From contig NC_008699.1 in assembly GCF_000015265.1 (NCBI RefSeq), positions 4,216,001 to 4,280,000 on the forward strand: a stretch of 64,000 nucleotides of DNA, read 5' to 3'. The position numbers and the translations under genes were made by a program. Of the stretch, positions 43,125 through 51,418 are shown in pieces. Position 1 is the first letter of the stretch; each line of letters begins with the position of its first letter. The notes below the pieces were generated by a model. The model was not told where the DNA came from, searched no databases, and saw nothing but the letters and a program-made list of their open reading frames with translations. The DNA comes from Nocardioides sp. JS614 (GTDB lineage Bacteria > Actinomycetota > Actinomycetes > Propionibacteriales > Nocardioidaceae).

Positions 43125-44561
43125 TCAGTCATAGAAGACCAGCGTCTTGATGGACAACGGGACGGCGCGGCCGTCGAGAACGGGCAGGCCGATGTCGATG
43201 AAGTCGCCCTCACCGAGGCCGACCTGGTCGATGGCCAGGAGCGGGATGCCGGGGCGGATGCCCTGGATGGTCTGGCCGAGGACCTGCGCGTAGTCCTGCT
43301 GGAGCACGAGCACCAGTGGTCGCTCGCGGTGGCCGGCGTCGTGATAGGCCACGATCTCCGCGGCGACCGCCTGCAGGGCGGGGTAGCCCAGCTCCATGGG
43401 GAGGTCGACGACGATGGCCGCCTCGGCGTCCTCGTCGAGGTCCCATCGCGCCATCGCCTCACGGACCGCGCCGGCGAACGGCAGGCCACCTCCGCGACCG
43501 GGCAGGGCCGGCCGGAGCACCGGCAGATTGCGCAGCGGAAGCAGGTCCCGGTCGGCCCAGATAGTCGACCCGCTCAGGGTGACGGTCTGGCCCGCAGCGC
43601 CCAGTACGGTGGCGCGCAGGGTCTCCGGTGGCTGCCGGACGGTCAGACTCTGCAGCCGCGCGTTGCGGTGCAGGGCCTCGGCCAGCAGCGGACCCACGTC
43701 GCCGTACCGGGCGACCTCGGCGATCGTCGAGACCGGCAGGCGGTCGTAGTAGCAGGCACCGACCCCACCGGTGAGGAACACCGAGGAGGACGCGTCGGTC
43801 CCGGTCAGCGGGGGCGTCAGCTGCAGACCGTGACCGACGCGGGCCTCCTGACCGGTGGCCAGGTCGACGACGAGGTCGGCCATCACCTCGCAGAAGGCCC
43901 GCAGCTCCTCGAGCGTGGCGACACTGCCCTCCTTGATGGCCAGCCCCAGGTCGTCGATGATCGTTCGTCCCGGCGGCGCGATCCGCACCACGAGTCCGGT
44001 GGCGTCGATCTCGATCTGCCGCCCGCCGACGGCGAGGCCCGAGGAGCACATGTGGCGACCCACCTTGAAGATGGCGGCATTCGACGTGCCGCCCCCGATG
44101 TCGACGGTGGTGACCTGCTCGTAGTGGTCGGCGGACCAGCGGGCGACGCCCGAGCCCCGGCCCGCGATCTGGGCCTCGGCGTTGGGGCCGGCGATCGTGA
44201 CCACGAAGTCACCGGCGTTGGCGGAGAGCGCGTGCAAGATCGCGTCGGCGTTCTTGGTGCGCGCCGTCTCGCCGGTGATGATGACCGCTCCGGTCTCGAT
44301 GCTCCCCGCGGCGACGCCCGCTGCGTCGTACTCGTTGCGCACCACCAGCGCCAGCGCCTCCGCGTCGATGGCGTCCGGCGCGGTGAGCGGAGTCGGGTGC
44401 GCCTCCCCGCGGTACAGCACCGACTTCTCGTCGACCTGGATCCGCGGGACCTGGCCGGGACGGGCCACGTCGTGCAGGATCAGCCGGGAGAACACCACCT
44501 GGGTGGTGGTGGTCCCGACATCGATCCCGACACTCAATACCTCTCGCTGGACGCCTGCCAT
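43125..44561 (-). CDS. eutA: EutA, ethanolamine ammonia-lyase reactivating factor
   Basis: 478 residues. ATPase motifs of the actin/Hsp70 fold: 'SVGIDVGTTTTQVVFS', 'TVDIGGGTSNAAIF' and 'FLTGGVGACYYDRL'. EutA releases damaged cobalamin from the lyase and reloads adenosylcobalamin using ATP. ATG six bases after the eutN stop, directly upstream of eutB. Confidence 0.94.
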   Translation of the reverse strand: MAGVQREVLSVGIDVGTTTTQVVFSRLILHDVARPGQVPRIQVDEKSVLYRGEAHPTPLTAPDAIDAEALALVVRNEYDAAGVAAGSIETGAVIITGETARTKNADAILHALSANAGDFVVTIAGPNAEAQIAGRGSGVARWSADHYEQVTTVDIGGGTSNAAIFKVGRHMCSSGLAVGGRQIEIDATGLVVRIAPPGRTIIDDLGLAIKEGSVATLEELRAFCEVMADLVVDLATGQEARVGHGLQLTPPLTGTDASSSVFLTGGVGACYYDRLPVSTIAEVARYGDVGPLLAEALHRNARLQSLTVRQPPETLRATVLGAAGQTVTLSGSTIWADRDLLPLRNLPVLRPALPGRGGGLPFAGAVREAMARWDLDEDAEAAIVVDLPMELGYPALQAVAAEIVAYHDAGHRERPLVLVLQQDYAQVLGQTIQGIRPGIPLLAIDQVGLGEGDFIDIGLPVLDGRAVPLSIKTLVFYD

Positions 44562-44567
44562 CGGGCG

Positions 44568-44858
44568 TCAGCTCTTCCTGAAGGTGACGGCGCCGTCCAC
44601 CTCCAGCGAGTCCAAGATCCCCATGATCACCGCGTCCACGGGCTGCCCCGTCGTCGTCGCGCTGTGCCGCGCGGCACTGCCTTCGGAGACGAGCACGAGC
44701 TCCCCCGAGCCAGCGCCGACGACATCGATCGCAACGAAGACCGAGCCGGTGACGGCGCTGCTTGCGTCCGTCTCCTGGACCAGGAGGAGCTTGTGCCCGA
44801 CCAGGCTCGGGTCCTTGACGGTCGAGACCGCCGAGCCAACCACTCGTGCGATGCGCAT
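44568..44858 (-). CDS. eutN: EutN, pentameric BMC vertex protein
   Basis: 96 residues of the EutN/CcmL family: 'MRIARVVGSAVSTVKDPSLVG', 'KLLLVQE', 'AIDVVGAGSGELVLVSEGSAAR' and a C-terminal 'DAVIMGILDSLEV'. Pentamers cap the vertices of the shell. It is the only vertex protein gene in the operon and starts one base after the permease stop. Confidence 0.95.
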   Translation of the reverse strand: MRIARVVGSAVSTVKDPSLVGHKLLLVQETDASSAVTGSVFVAIDVVGAGSGELVLVSEGSAARHSATTTGQPVDAVIMGILDSLEVDGAVTFRKS

Positions 44859-44859
44859 G

Positions 44860-46320
44860 TCAGTGCAGCTCGGACTCGGAGGACTCGATCAGGGCGAACT
44901 CCTCCTCGGGAGCCGACGCCACGATGTGGTGTCGGCTGTAGAGGCCGAAGTAGGCGATGGCGATCACGTAGACGCCGGCGGTGATGGCGACCACGCGGGT
45001 GTCCACGAGGAACCCTGCGATGAGGGCCACCACGCCCAGCACACAGGCGATGCCGGTCGTGACGACGCCACCGGGCGTGCGGTAGGGCCGGTCGAGCTCG
45101 GGCTCCTTGAACCGCAAGATGATGTGCGAGAGCGTCATCATGACGTACGAGATCGTGGCGCCGAAGACCGCCACCAGGATGAGCAGGTCGCCCTGGTTGA
45201 GCACGGCCATGACGAAGCCGATGATGCCCGGGACGATCAGGGCGACGTACGGCGTCTTCCTCTGGCCGGTGAGCGAAAGGAACTTCGGCAGATAACCGGC
45301 ACGCGACAGCGCGAACGTCTGGCGGGAGTAGGCGAAGATGATCGAGAAGAAGCTCGCGATCAGGCCGAGGAGGCCGACCAGGTTGATGAACTGACTGACC
45401 AGGTTCTGGCCGCCATAGGCGCCGGGGGCCTCGAGGGCCTCGACCAGCGGGTTGCCCGAGTCCTTCAGGAAGTCCGAGCCGGCCGCGCCCGGCGCCACCA
45501 GGAGGATGACGAACGCGAAGACGAGCAGCGTCACGATGGCGGCGATGATGCCGCGCGGCATGTCCTTGGCCGGATCCTTGGACTCCTCAGCAGCCAGCGG
45601 CACGCCCTCGACGGCCAGGTAGAACCAGATGGCGTAGGGCAGTGCGGCCCAGATGCCGACCAGACCGAACGGCAGGAACGAGCTCGACCCGAACGCCGAG
45701 GTGTCCACCGGGATGCTGTTGAGGTTCGAGGCGTCGAACTTCGGCAGCGCTGCGATCACGAAGACGAACAGGGCGACGACCGCGATCGCGGTGATCACGA
45801 ACATGAGCTTCAACGCCTCACCGACGCCCCACAGGTGGAGGCCGATGAAGACGGCGTAGAAGACCAGGAAGACGACCCAGCCGACGTCGAAGCCGGTCAG
45901 CGACTCGACGTAGGCGCCGATGAAGTTCGCGATCGCCGCGGGCGCGATGGCGTACTCGATGAGAATCGCGGTGCCGGTGAGGAACCCGCCCCACGGCCCC
46001 ATGGCCCGGCGGGCGAACGCGTAGCCGCCCCCGGTCGTCGAGATGGTCGAGGAGAGCTCCGCGAGCCCCAGGACCATGAACAGGTACATCGTCCCCATCA
46101 GGCCGGTGGCGATCAGCATCCCGCCCCAGCCGCCTTCGCCCATGCCGAAGTTCCAGCCTGCGAAGTCTCCGGAGATGACGTAGGCAACACCCAGCCCCGC
46201 CAGGAGCAGCCAGCCGGCCACCCCACCTGCGAGCTGACGCTTCTCGAAGTACTCGGTTCCTTCGACGGAAGCATCGATCCCACCCCGCTCGTGGATACGT
46301 CTCGGGGCTTGTTCGCTCAT
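44860..46320 (-). CDS. eat: Ethanolamine permease (APC superfamily)
   Basis: 486 residues with 12 membrane segments. 'YEFEKR'-type N-terminus ('EYFEKRQLAGGVAGWLLLAGLG') and 'DFAGWNFGMGEGGWGGMLIA' match the ethanolamine permease (Eat) branch of the amino acid-polyamine-organocation family. It replaces EutH, which is absent. First gene of the BMC operon; ATG at 46320 with AAGGA upstream. The 46321-46575 gap holds the presumed operon promoter. Confidence 0.92.
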   Translation of the reverse strand: MSEQAPRRIHERGGIDASVEGTEYFEKRQLAGGVAGWLLLAGLGVAYVISGDFAGWNFGMGEGGWGGMLIATGLMGTMYLFMVLGLAELSSTISTTGGGYAFARRAMGPWGGFLTGTAILIEYAIAPAAIANFIGAYVESLTGFDVGWVVFLVFYAVFIGLHLWGVGEALKLMFVITAIAVVALFVFVIAALPKFDASNLNSIPVDTSAFGSSSFLPFGLVGIWAALPYAIWFYLAVEGVPLAAEESKDPAKDMPRGIIAAIVTLLVFAFVILLVAPGAAGSDFLKDSGNPLVEALEAPGAYGGQNLVSQFINLVGLLGLIASFFSIIFAYSRQTFALSRAGYLPKFLSLTGQRKTPYVALIVPGIIGFVMAVLNQGDLLILVAVFGATISYVMMTLSHIILRFKEPELDRPYRTPGGVVTTGIACVLGVVALIAGFLVDTRVVAITAGVYVIAIAYFGLYSRHHIVASAPEEEFALIESSESELH

Positions 46321-46575
46321 TCGGACCGTCCTTAGGTCGCGCCAATGTGGCTCTAGAGCGGCCCGAGAGCCGCGGGGTGACGCTAAACATTTCAACCGTC
46401 CTCGAGCAACGAGTTCGGGCTGATCGAGGACCAAGGTCCTACGCAGTCAGGGCCAGCGACCCCACGCCCCGGGACATCCGGCACCCGCGTGGCCGACCGC
46501 GAGCTCGGACGCCGCTGATCTCGGCCGGTCACCGGCATCGGATCCGCTGGCGCGGCTGCGATCTAGACTCCGGTC
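46321..46575. promoter_or_regulatory. Intergenic region upstream of the eut operon
   Basis: 255 bp between the divergent permease and ispD genes. It contains aggaccaaggtcct (46427-46440, arms aggacc/ggtcct), a gcggc/gccgc hairpin at about 46358-46373 and AT-richer DNA around 46383-46396 that could hold the eut promoter. No regulator gene is near, and no cobalamin riboswitch consensus is apparent. Functional sites are not certain. Confidence 0.4.
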
Positions 46576-47247
46576 GTGCCCGCCGCCGCCGTCGTGATCC
46601 TGGCCGCCGGGTCCGGCTCGCGGGTCGGGGCGGCGACCAACAAGGTGCTGCTGCCCCTGGGCGACCGGCCGGTGCTCGCCTGGTCGGTGCGCGACGCGCT
46701 CGGCCTCGAGGACGTACGCCGGGTGCTGGTGGTGGTCCGCCCGGGCGAGCGTGATGCGGTCGCCGCGGCCCTCGCCCCGCACCTCGGCGCGGCGGAGATC
46801 GGGGTGGTCGAGGGTGGCGCGACCCGCCACGGCTCGGAGTGGAACGCGCTGCGCGCGCTGGCCGCCGAGGTCGAGACCGGAGAGATCGACGTGATCGCGA
46901 TCCACGACGGGGCCCGGCCGCTGGCGGGACCCGACCTGTTCCGGGCCACCATCGCCGCGGCCCGGTCACGCGGCGGCGCGATCCCGGTCGTCGCGCTCCG
47001 CGGGCTGCTGGCCCGAGACGGCCGGGCGCTGCCGGAGCTGGACGGGGTGCAGACCCCCCAGGCGTTCCGGGCGCGCGAGCTGGTGGCCGCCTACTCCCGT
47101 GCGGCGGCGGACGGCTTCGAGGGCACCGACACCGCGACCTGCTGGGCCCGCTACACCGACCTGCCGGTGGTCGCCGTACCGAGCAGCTCGCACAACCTGA
47201 AGGTCACGTTCCCGGAGGACCTGGCGGTCGCCGACCGCCTGCGGTGA
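46576..47247 (+). CDS. ispD: 2-C-methyl-D-erythritol 4-phosphate cytidylyltransferase
   Basis: 223 residues from a GTG. 'VVILAAGSGSRVGAATNK' is the CTP-binding loop, 'VIAIHDGARPL' holds the catalytic Asp/Arg, and 'GTDTATCW' and 'HNLKVTFPEDLAVADRL' are IspD signatures. It makes CDP-ME in the non-mevalonate pathway. It overlaps a diverged IspD-like gene on the other strand by 44 bp and is separated from ispF by the microcompartment operon. Confidence 0.94.
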   Translation: MPAAAVVILAAGSGSRVGAATNKVLLPLGDRPVLAWSVRDALGLEDVRRVLVVVRPGERDAVAAALAPHLGAAEIGVVEGGATRHGSEWNALRALAAEVETGEIDVIAIHDGARPLAGPDLFRATIAAARSRGGAIPVVALRGLLARDGRALPELDGVQTPQAFRARELVAAYSRAAADGFEGTDTATCWARYTDLPVVAVPSSSHNLKVTFPEDLAVADRLR

Positions 47248-47806
47248 GCGCCTCCAGCAGCCGGACGTCGTCCTCGGACCCGACCCGGCGCGCGGCGGGC
47301 GGGGCCTCGACCAGCTCGACCGGGTGCTCGCGGCGCAGCGCGGCGACCAGCCCGACCAGGTCGTGGGAGGGCAGCCCGTCGAGCGCGGCCACCACCGACG
47401 CCGGCAGCACGACCGGCGCGGCCACGCAGACCAGCGAGTCGCGGTCGACGGTCTCGCCGACCAGCCCGTCGGCGACCACCTTGACCGTGTCGGTCACCGG
47501 CCGCACCCCGACCACCACCGTGTCCTCCTCGACGGCACGCCGCACGCACGCCGCGACGAACTCCGGCGGGGTCATCGGGCACAGCGGGTCGTGCACGACG
47601 AGCGGCTCGCCGGTCGCGACCACGGCCGACCACTCGATGCCGTCGTCGATCGGGAGCACGCCGGCCTCGCCGAGCGCCCACGCCGCACAGGCGACCAGCG
47701 CCTCGCCGTGGATCAGCGCGAACGGCAGCGACCCGCGCCCGTCGGCCAGCACGGTCCCGAGCGCCGGCGCGGGATCGTCGGGGACGTCGTACGGATCGTG
47801 GGTCAT
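47204..47806 (-). CDS. Diverged IspD-like protein lacking the nucleotide-binding loop
   Basis: 200 residues from the ATG at 47806. The middle and end resemble IspD ('PLVVHDPLCPMTPPEF' at the HDGARP position, 'VRPVTDTVKVV', 'GSEDDVRLLEAL' at the DL-x-ADRL position), but the N-terminal LAAGxGxR loop is missing. It sits immediately downstream of carD on the same strand, the place where ispD normally lies, while a complete ispD reads convergently. It probably lacks cytidylyltransferase activity; a regulatory or structural role is possible. Confidence 0.72.
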   Translation of the reverse strand: MTHDPYDVPDDPAPALGTVLADGRGSLPFALIHGEALVACAAWALGEAGVLPIDDGIEWSAVVATGEPLVVHDPLCPMTPPEFVAACVRRAVEEDTVVVGVRPVTDTVKVVADGLVGETVDRDSLVCVAAPVVLPASVVAALDGLPSHDLVGLVAALRREHPVELVEAPPAARRVGSEDDVRLLEALTAGGRRPPGPPGT

Positions 47807-47844
47807 GGCCCCCACAAGGTATGACGTCTCACCCCGGGAAGCAG

Positions 47845-47875
47845 CGAGGCCCCCGGGGTCACCCCGGGGGCCTCG
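47845..47875 (-). terminator. Strong hairpin terminator after carD
   Basis: cgaggcccccggggt (47845-47859) pairs perfectly with 47861-47875 around a single base. The 15-bp GC stem lies just after the carD stop codon and before the IspD-like gene. There is no clear T-run, as usual in actinobacteria. Confidence 0.8.
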
Positions 47876-47889
47876 TCGCGATGACCAGG

Positions 47890-48375
47890 TCAGGAAGCGA
47901 GCACCTCGTCGAGGAGGGCCTCGGCCTTGTCCTCGTTGGTGTGCTCGGCCAGCGCCAGCTCGGAGACCAGGATCTGGCGGGCCTTGGCCAGCATCCGCTT
48001 CTCCCCGGCGGACAGGCCACGGTCGCGCTCACGGCGCCACAGGTCGCGCACGACCTCGGCGACCTTCATGACGTCGCCGCTGTGCAGCTTCTCCAGGTTG
48101 GCCTTGTAGCGGCGCGACCAGTTCGTCGGCTCCTCGACGTGCGCGGCCCGGAGGACGTCGAACACACGGTCCAGGCCCTCCTTGTCGACGACGTCGCGCA
48201 CCCCGACGAGATCGAGGTTGCAGGCGGGCACTCTGACCACCAGGTCCTGCTGGGCGACGATACGGAGTACGAGGTACTGCCGGTCCTCTCCCTTGATCTT
48301 CCGCATCTCGATGTCCTCGATGACTGCGGCTCCGTGATTCGGGTAAACAACCGTTTCGCCGACGGTGAAAGTCAT
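47890..48375 (-). CDS. carD: CarD transcriptional regulator
   Basis: 161 residues, typical for actinobacterial CarD. The N-terminal RNAP-interaction Tudor domain reads 'GETVVYPNHGAAVIEDIE', and the C-terminal helical DNA-binding domain includes 'NWSRRYKANLEKLHSGD' with the conserved Trp. It stabilises the open promoter complex at rRNA and other genes. A TAAGAT -10 candidate lies on the minus strand at 48403-48408, and AGGAAGGGG is the ribosome-binding site. Confidence 0.95.
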   Translation of the reverse strand: MTFTVGETVVYPNHGAAVIEDIEMRKIKGEDRQYLVLRIVAQQDLVVRVPACNLDLVGVRDVVDKEGLDRVFDVLRAAHVEEPTNWSRRYKANLEKLHSGDVMKVAEVVRDLWRRERDRGLSAGEKRMLAKARQILVSELALAEHTNEDKAEALLDEVLAS

Positions 48376-48575
48376 ATGTCAGGTACCCCTTCCTAGGGGG
48401 CTATCTTAACACGCGCTGAGAAACCGCTCCCGGCTGTTTGCGCAGGTCAGGGGCACAATCCGGGCTTGACAGATCCGTCGATCGTGTGGTGGCGGCCCGA
48501 TCGGGCCCGCCCGTGGACGCACCCCGGCACGCAGAATCCGCGCCCGGGTGGTGCCCCTGACCGATACTGCGGGGT

Positions 48576-49490
48576 ATGTCGCCGTCCCTCCGCCACCGCT
48601 TGCGCCGTGGGGCCGCCGTGGCCCCCGACGAGCCGCCCGCGCCGGAGCCGGCCGCCACCCCGACGCCCGGGCTCGAGCCTGGACCTGAGCCCGGGCCCGA
48701 GCCTGCGCCTGGGCCTGGGCCTGCGGCTGCGCCCGATCCTGGGCCTGGCCCGGCGCCCCGGCGGCGCGCCGAGCGGCGCCGCACGCTCGCCCACATGACC
48801 CCGGTGCTGCTGCTGCGTGCCGCCCACCCGCGCCAGGCACTGCTCACCGCGACCGGGCTCGCGGTCGCCGCCGCGCTCAGCGGCCGAGCGGGGCGCGAGG
48901 TCGGCCTGGTGTTCGCGACCGTGCTGGTCGGCCAGGCCGTGCTCGGCTGGCACAACGACCTCGTCGACCGCCGGCGAGACGAGCGCCGGCTGCCGAGCGG
49001 CAAGCCGATCGCCGACGGCTACCTCGACCCCGGGACGGTCTGGTTCACGCTGATCTGCGGCGTCCTGCTGCTGGTGCCGCTGGCCATCTCCCACGGCGTC
49101 ACCGCGGGCAGCGTGTACCTCGCGACGGTCGCCGTCGGCCTGGTCGGCAACGTGGTGCTGCGCCGCAGCTGGTTCTCGTGGGCGCCCTGGGCGGTCGCGT
49201 ACGCCGGCTACCCGGCGTTCCTGTCCTACGGCGGCTGGGGCGGCGCGGCCGTCGGTGCGCCGCCGCAGGTCGCGATGGTGGTCCTGGCCGCCGCGCTGGG
49301 CCTCGGCGTCCACGTGCTGTGCGCGCTGCCCGGCCTGGTGGCCGACCACGAGGACGGGCTGCGACACCTCCCGCTGCGGGTGGCGCTCCGGATCGGGGCG
49401 ACCCGGCTGCTCGTGCTCGCCCTCGCCGGGACGGTGCTCGCCGTGGCGGGACTCCTGGTCGTCGGCAACAGCGTCGGCCTGAGCCGCTGA
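48576..49490 (+). CDS. UbiA-family prenyltransferase-like membrane protein
   Basis: 304 residues. A Pro/Gly/Glu/Ala repeat region (residues 20-60, PEPGPEPAPGPG-type) precedes about seven membrane helices. 'GWHNDLVDRRRDERR' matches the first Asp-rich motif NDxxDxxxD of UbiA enzymes, and 'GLVADHEDGLRHLP' is the second. These enzymes transfer prenyl groups to aromatic or other acceptors, as in quinone or decaprenyl-phosphate metabolism. The acceptor is not identifiable. Confidence 0.82.
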   Translation: MSPSLRHRLRRGAAVAPDEPPAPEPAATPTPGLEPGPEPGPEPAPGPGPAAAPDPGPGPAPRRRAERRRTLAHMTPVLLLRAAHPRQALLTATGLAVAAALSGRAGREVGLVFATVLVGQAVLGWHNDLVDRRRDERRLPSGKPIADGYLDPGTVWFTLICGVLLLVPLAISHGVTAGSVYLATVAVGLVGNVVLRRSWFSWAPWAVAYAGYPAFLSYGGWGGAAVGAPPQVAMVVLAAALGLGVHVLCALPGLVADHEDGLRHLPLRVALRIGATRLLVLALAGTVLAVAGLLVVGNSVGLSR

Positions 49491-49584
49491 TCGGGGCACC
49501 CGGGCGCTCCCGGGGCCCCGTCGGCGCACCGAGCCAGACCGCTAGGCTGTGCCTCGCAACCCGCCGTAGACCCGTGAAGGCCAG

Positions 49585-50127
49585 ATGATGCAGCTCCGCA
49601 TGCCCGCCCGCCTGCTCGCCTCCGCCGGCGCCCTCGTCCTCGCCGCGACCCTGTCCTCGTGCGGCTTCGACTACGCCACCGACCGGGAGTACACCCCGAC
49701 CGCGGGCGTCAACGACCGCGACGCCCAGGTCGACGTGCTCAGCGCGGTGATCGTCGCCGACCACGACGGCGAGGGCGCGTTCGTGGCGTCGTTCGCGAAC
49801 AACGACCAGCAGGAGCCGATCACCGTCGAGTCCCTGGCCGGCGCCGGGGAGACCACGCTGACGGCCAGCGACTTCAGCCCGGTGGAGATCGCGCCCGGCC
49901 AGCTGGTCAACCTGGCGACCGACGGCGGCGTCACGGTCACCGGCGACTTCGGGCCCGGCTCCTTCGTGGCGGTCAAGATCGGCTTCGACAACGGCGAGAA
50001 CGTCGAGATGTCGGTCCCGGTCGTCGCGCCCTGCGACGAGTTCGAGGGCCTGGCCCCGTCCGCTTCCGGGAGCACCTCGGGCGAGAGCTACGACTGCGAC
50101 GTCCCGGCCCCGGCCACCGAGCACTGA
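49585..50127 (+). CDS. Small lipoprotein, beta-rich
   Basis: 180 residues. Signal ending in lipobox 'TLSSCGFDY' (Cys near residue 27). The mature region is predominantly beta-strand, Asp/Glu-rich and ends with 'CDEFEG...SYDCDVP', a pair of Cys that may form a disulphide. Not assigned to a named family. It lies 31 bp upstream of gpmA on the same strand. Confidence 0.75.
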   Translation: MMQLRMPARLLASAGALVLAATLSSCGFDYATDREYTPTAGVNDRDAQVDVLSAVIVADHDGEGAFVASFANNDQQEPITVESLAGAGETTLTASDFSPVEIAPGQLVNLATDGGVTVTGDFGPGSFVAVKIGFDNGENVEMSVPVVAPCDEFEGLAPSASGSTSGESYDCDVPAPATEH

Positions 50128-50158
50128 CCACCGGATCGACACCCGAGGGAGGGACCTC

Positions 50159-50902
50159 ATGACCCACACGCTCATCCTGCTCCGCCACGGTGAGAGCGAG
50201 TGGAACGCGAAGAACCTCTTCACCGGGTGGGTCGACGTCAACCTCACCGAGAAGGGCCGTGCCGAGGCGGTCCGCGGTGGCGAGCTGATGCGCGAGGCGG
50301 GCGTCCTGCCCGACGTGGTCCACACCTCGGTCCAGCGCCGCGCCATCAACACCGCCTGCCTGGCGCTCGACGCCGCCGACCGGCACTGGATCCCGGTGCG
50401 CCGCTCCTGGCGGCTCAACGAGCGCCACTACGGCGCCCTGCAGGGCAAGAACAAGAAGGAGACCCTCGAGGCCTACGGCGAGGAGCAGTTCATGCTCTGG
50501 CGCCGCTCCTTCGACGTCCCGCCGCCGCCGATCGAGGAGGACAGCGAGTTCTCCCAGTTCGGCCTCCCGCAGTACGCCGGGCTCGGCGACGACATGCCGC
50601 ACACCGAGTGCCTCAAGGACGTGATCGCCCGCTTCCTGCCGTACTGGGAGTCCGACATCGTCCCCGACCTCCGGGCCGGTCACACGGTGCTGATCGCCGC
50701 CCACGGCAACAGCCTGCGGGCGCTGGTCAAGCACCTCGACGGCATCAGCGACGAGGACATCGCCGGCCTGAACATCCCCACCGGCATGCCGCTGGTCTAC
50801 GAGCTGGACGACGACTTCCGGCCGACGGTCCCCCACGGCCGCTACCTCGACCCCGAGGCCGCCGCCGCGGCTGCGGCCGCCGTCGCCAACCAGGGTCGCT
50901 GA
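50159..50902 (+). CDS. gpmA: 2,3-bisphosphoglycerate-dependent phosphoglycerate mutase
   Basis: 247 residues. Phosphohistidine loop 'LLRHGESEWNAKNLFTGWVD', 'VQRRAINTACLALD', 'RSWRLNERHYGALQGKNKKE' and the second histidine 'LIAAHGNSLRALVKHLDG'. Interconverts 3- and 2-phosphoglycerate in glycolysis. ATG with GAGGGA upstream. Its 3' flank is the 119-bp repeat array. Confidence 0.95.
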   Translation: MTHTLILLRHGESEWNAKNLFTGWVDVNLTEKGRAEAVRGGELMREAGVLPDVVHTSVQRRAINTACLALDAADRHWIPVRRSWRLNERHYGALQGKNKKETLEAYGEEQFMLWRRSFDVPPPPIEEDSEFSQFGLPQYAGLGDDMPHTECLKDVIARFLPYWESDIVPDLRAGHTVLIAAHGNSLRALVKHLDGISDEDIAGLNIPTGMPLVYELDDDFRPTVPHGRYLDPEAAAAAAAAVANQGR

Positions 50903-51020
50903 CCAGCCGTCCGCGACGAAGTCGCGGACAGCGCCGGGTCAGCGCACCATCAGCGGACCAACCTTGCGATAGTCCCTGGCGCGCCAGCAAGGCGACGAAC
51001 GCCGGCCGAACAGAAGGGCG

Positions 51021-51394
51021 GCGAGCGAAGCGAGCTCTGCGCCCTCCTCAAGCGGCCCTCTGGCCGCGAGCGCAGCGAGCGAGGCCAGATCGCCGAACCG
51101 CGAGCGAAGCGAGCCTGGTTCGGCGGAACAGAAGGAGCGGCGAGCGAAGCGAGCTCTGCGCCCTCCTCAAGCGGCCCTCTGGCCGCGAGCGCAGCGAGCG
51201 AGGCCAGATCGCCGAACCGCGAGCGAAGCGAGCCTGGTTCGGCGGAACAGAAGGAGCGGCGAGCGAAGCGAGCTCTGCGCCCTCCTCAAGCGGCCCTCTG
51301 GCCGCGAGCGCAGCGAGCGAGGCCAGATCGCCGAACCGCGAGCGAAGCGAGCCTGGTTCGGCGGAACAGAAGGAGCGGCGAGCGAAGCGAGCTC
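51021..51394. repeat. 119-bp tandem repeat array between gpmA and phoU
   Basis: Units start at 51021, 51140, 51259 and (partial) 51378, a 119-bp period with nearly identical copies. Each unit contains gcgagcgaagcgagc, agcgcagcgagcgaggcc and gttcggcggaacagaaggag. The whole 50903-51418 gap between convergent genes holds no gene; frames through the array are out of phase with the period (119 is not a multiple of 3). A truncated copy of the ending (ccggccgaacagaag) precedes the array. Confidence 0.9.
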
Positions 51395-51418
51395 GACGCC
51401 TTCCCCAGGCGAAGCCTG

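Noticed and set aside
46321..46575. Cobalamin riboswitch before the eut operon
   Set aside because: The GCCACTG B12-box-like core and expected pairing pattern are not apparent by eye; a covariance search would be needed to be certain.
48640..48770. Pro/Glu/Gly-rich segment of the UbiA-like protein as a non-coding repeat
   Set aside because: It stays in frame with the downstream membrane domain and has normal third-position GC; treated as a low-complexity N-terminal extension, though a downstream start (for example the ATG at about 48795) remains possible.
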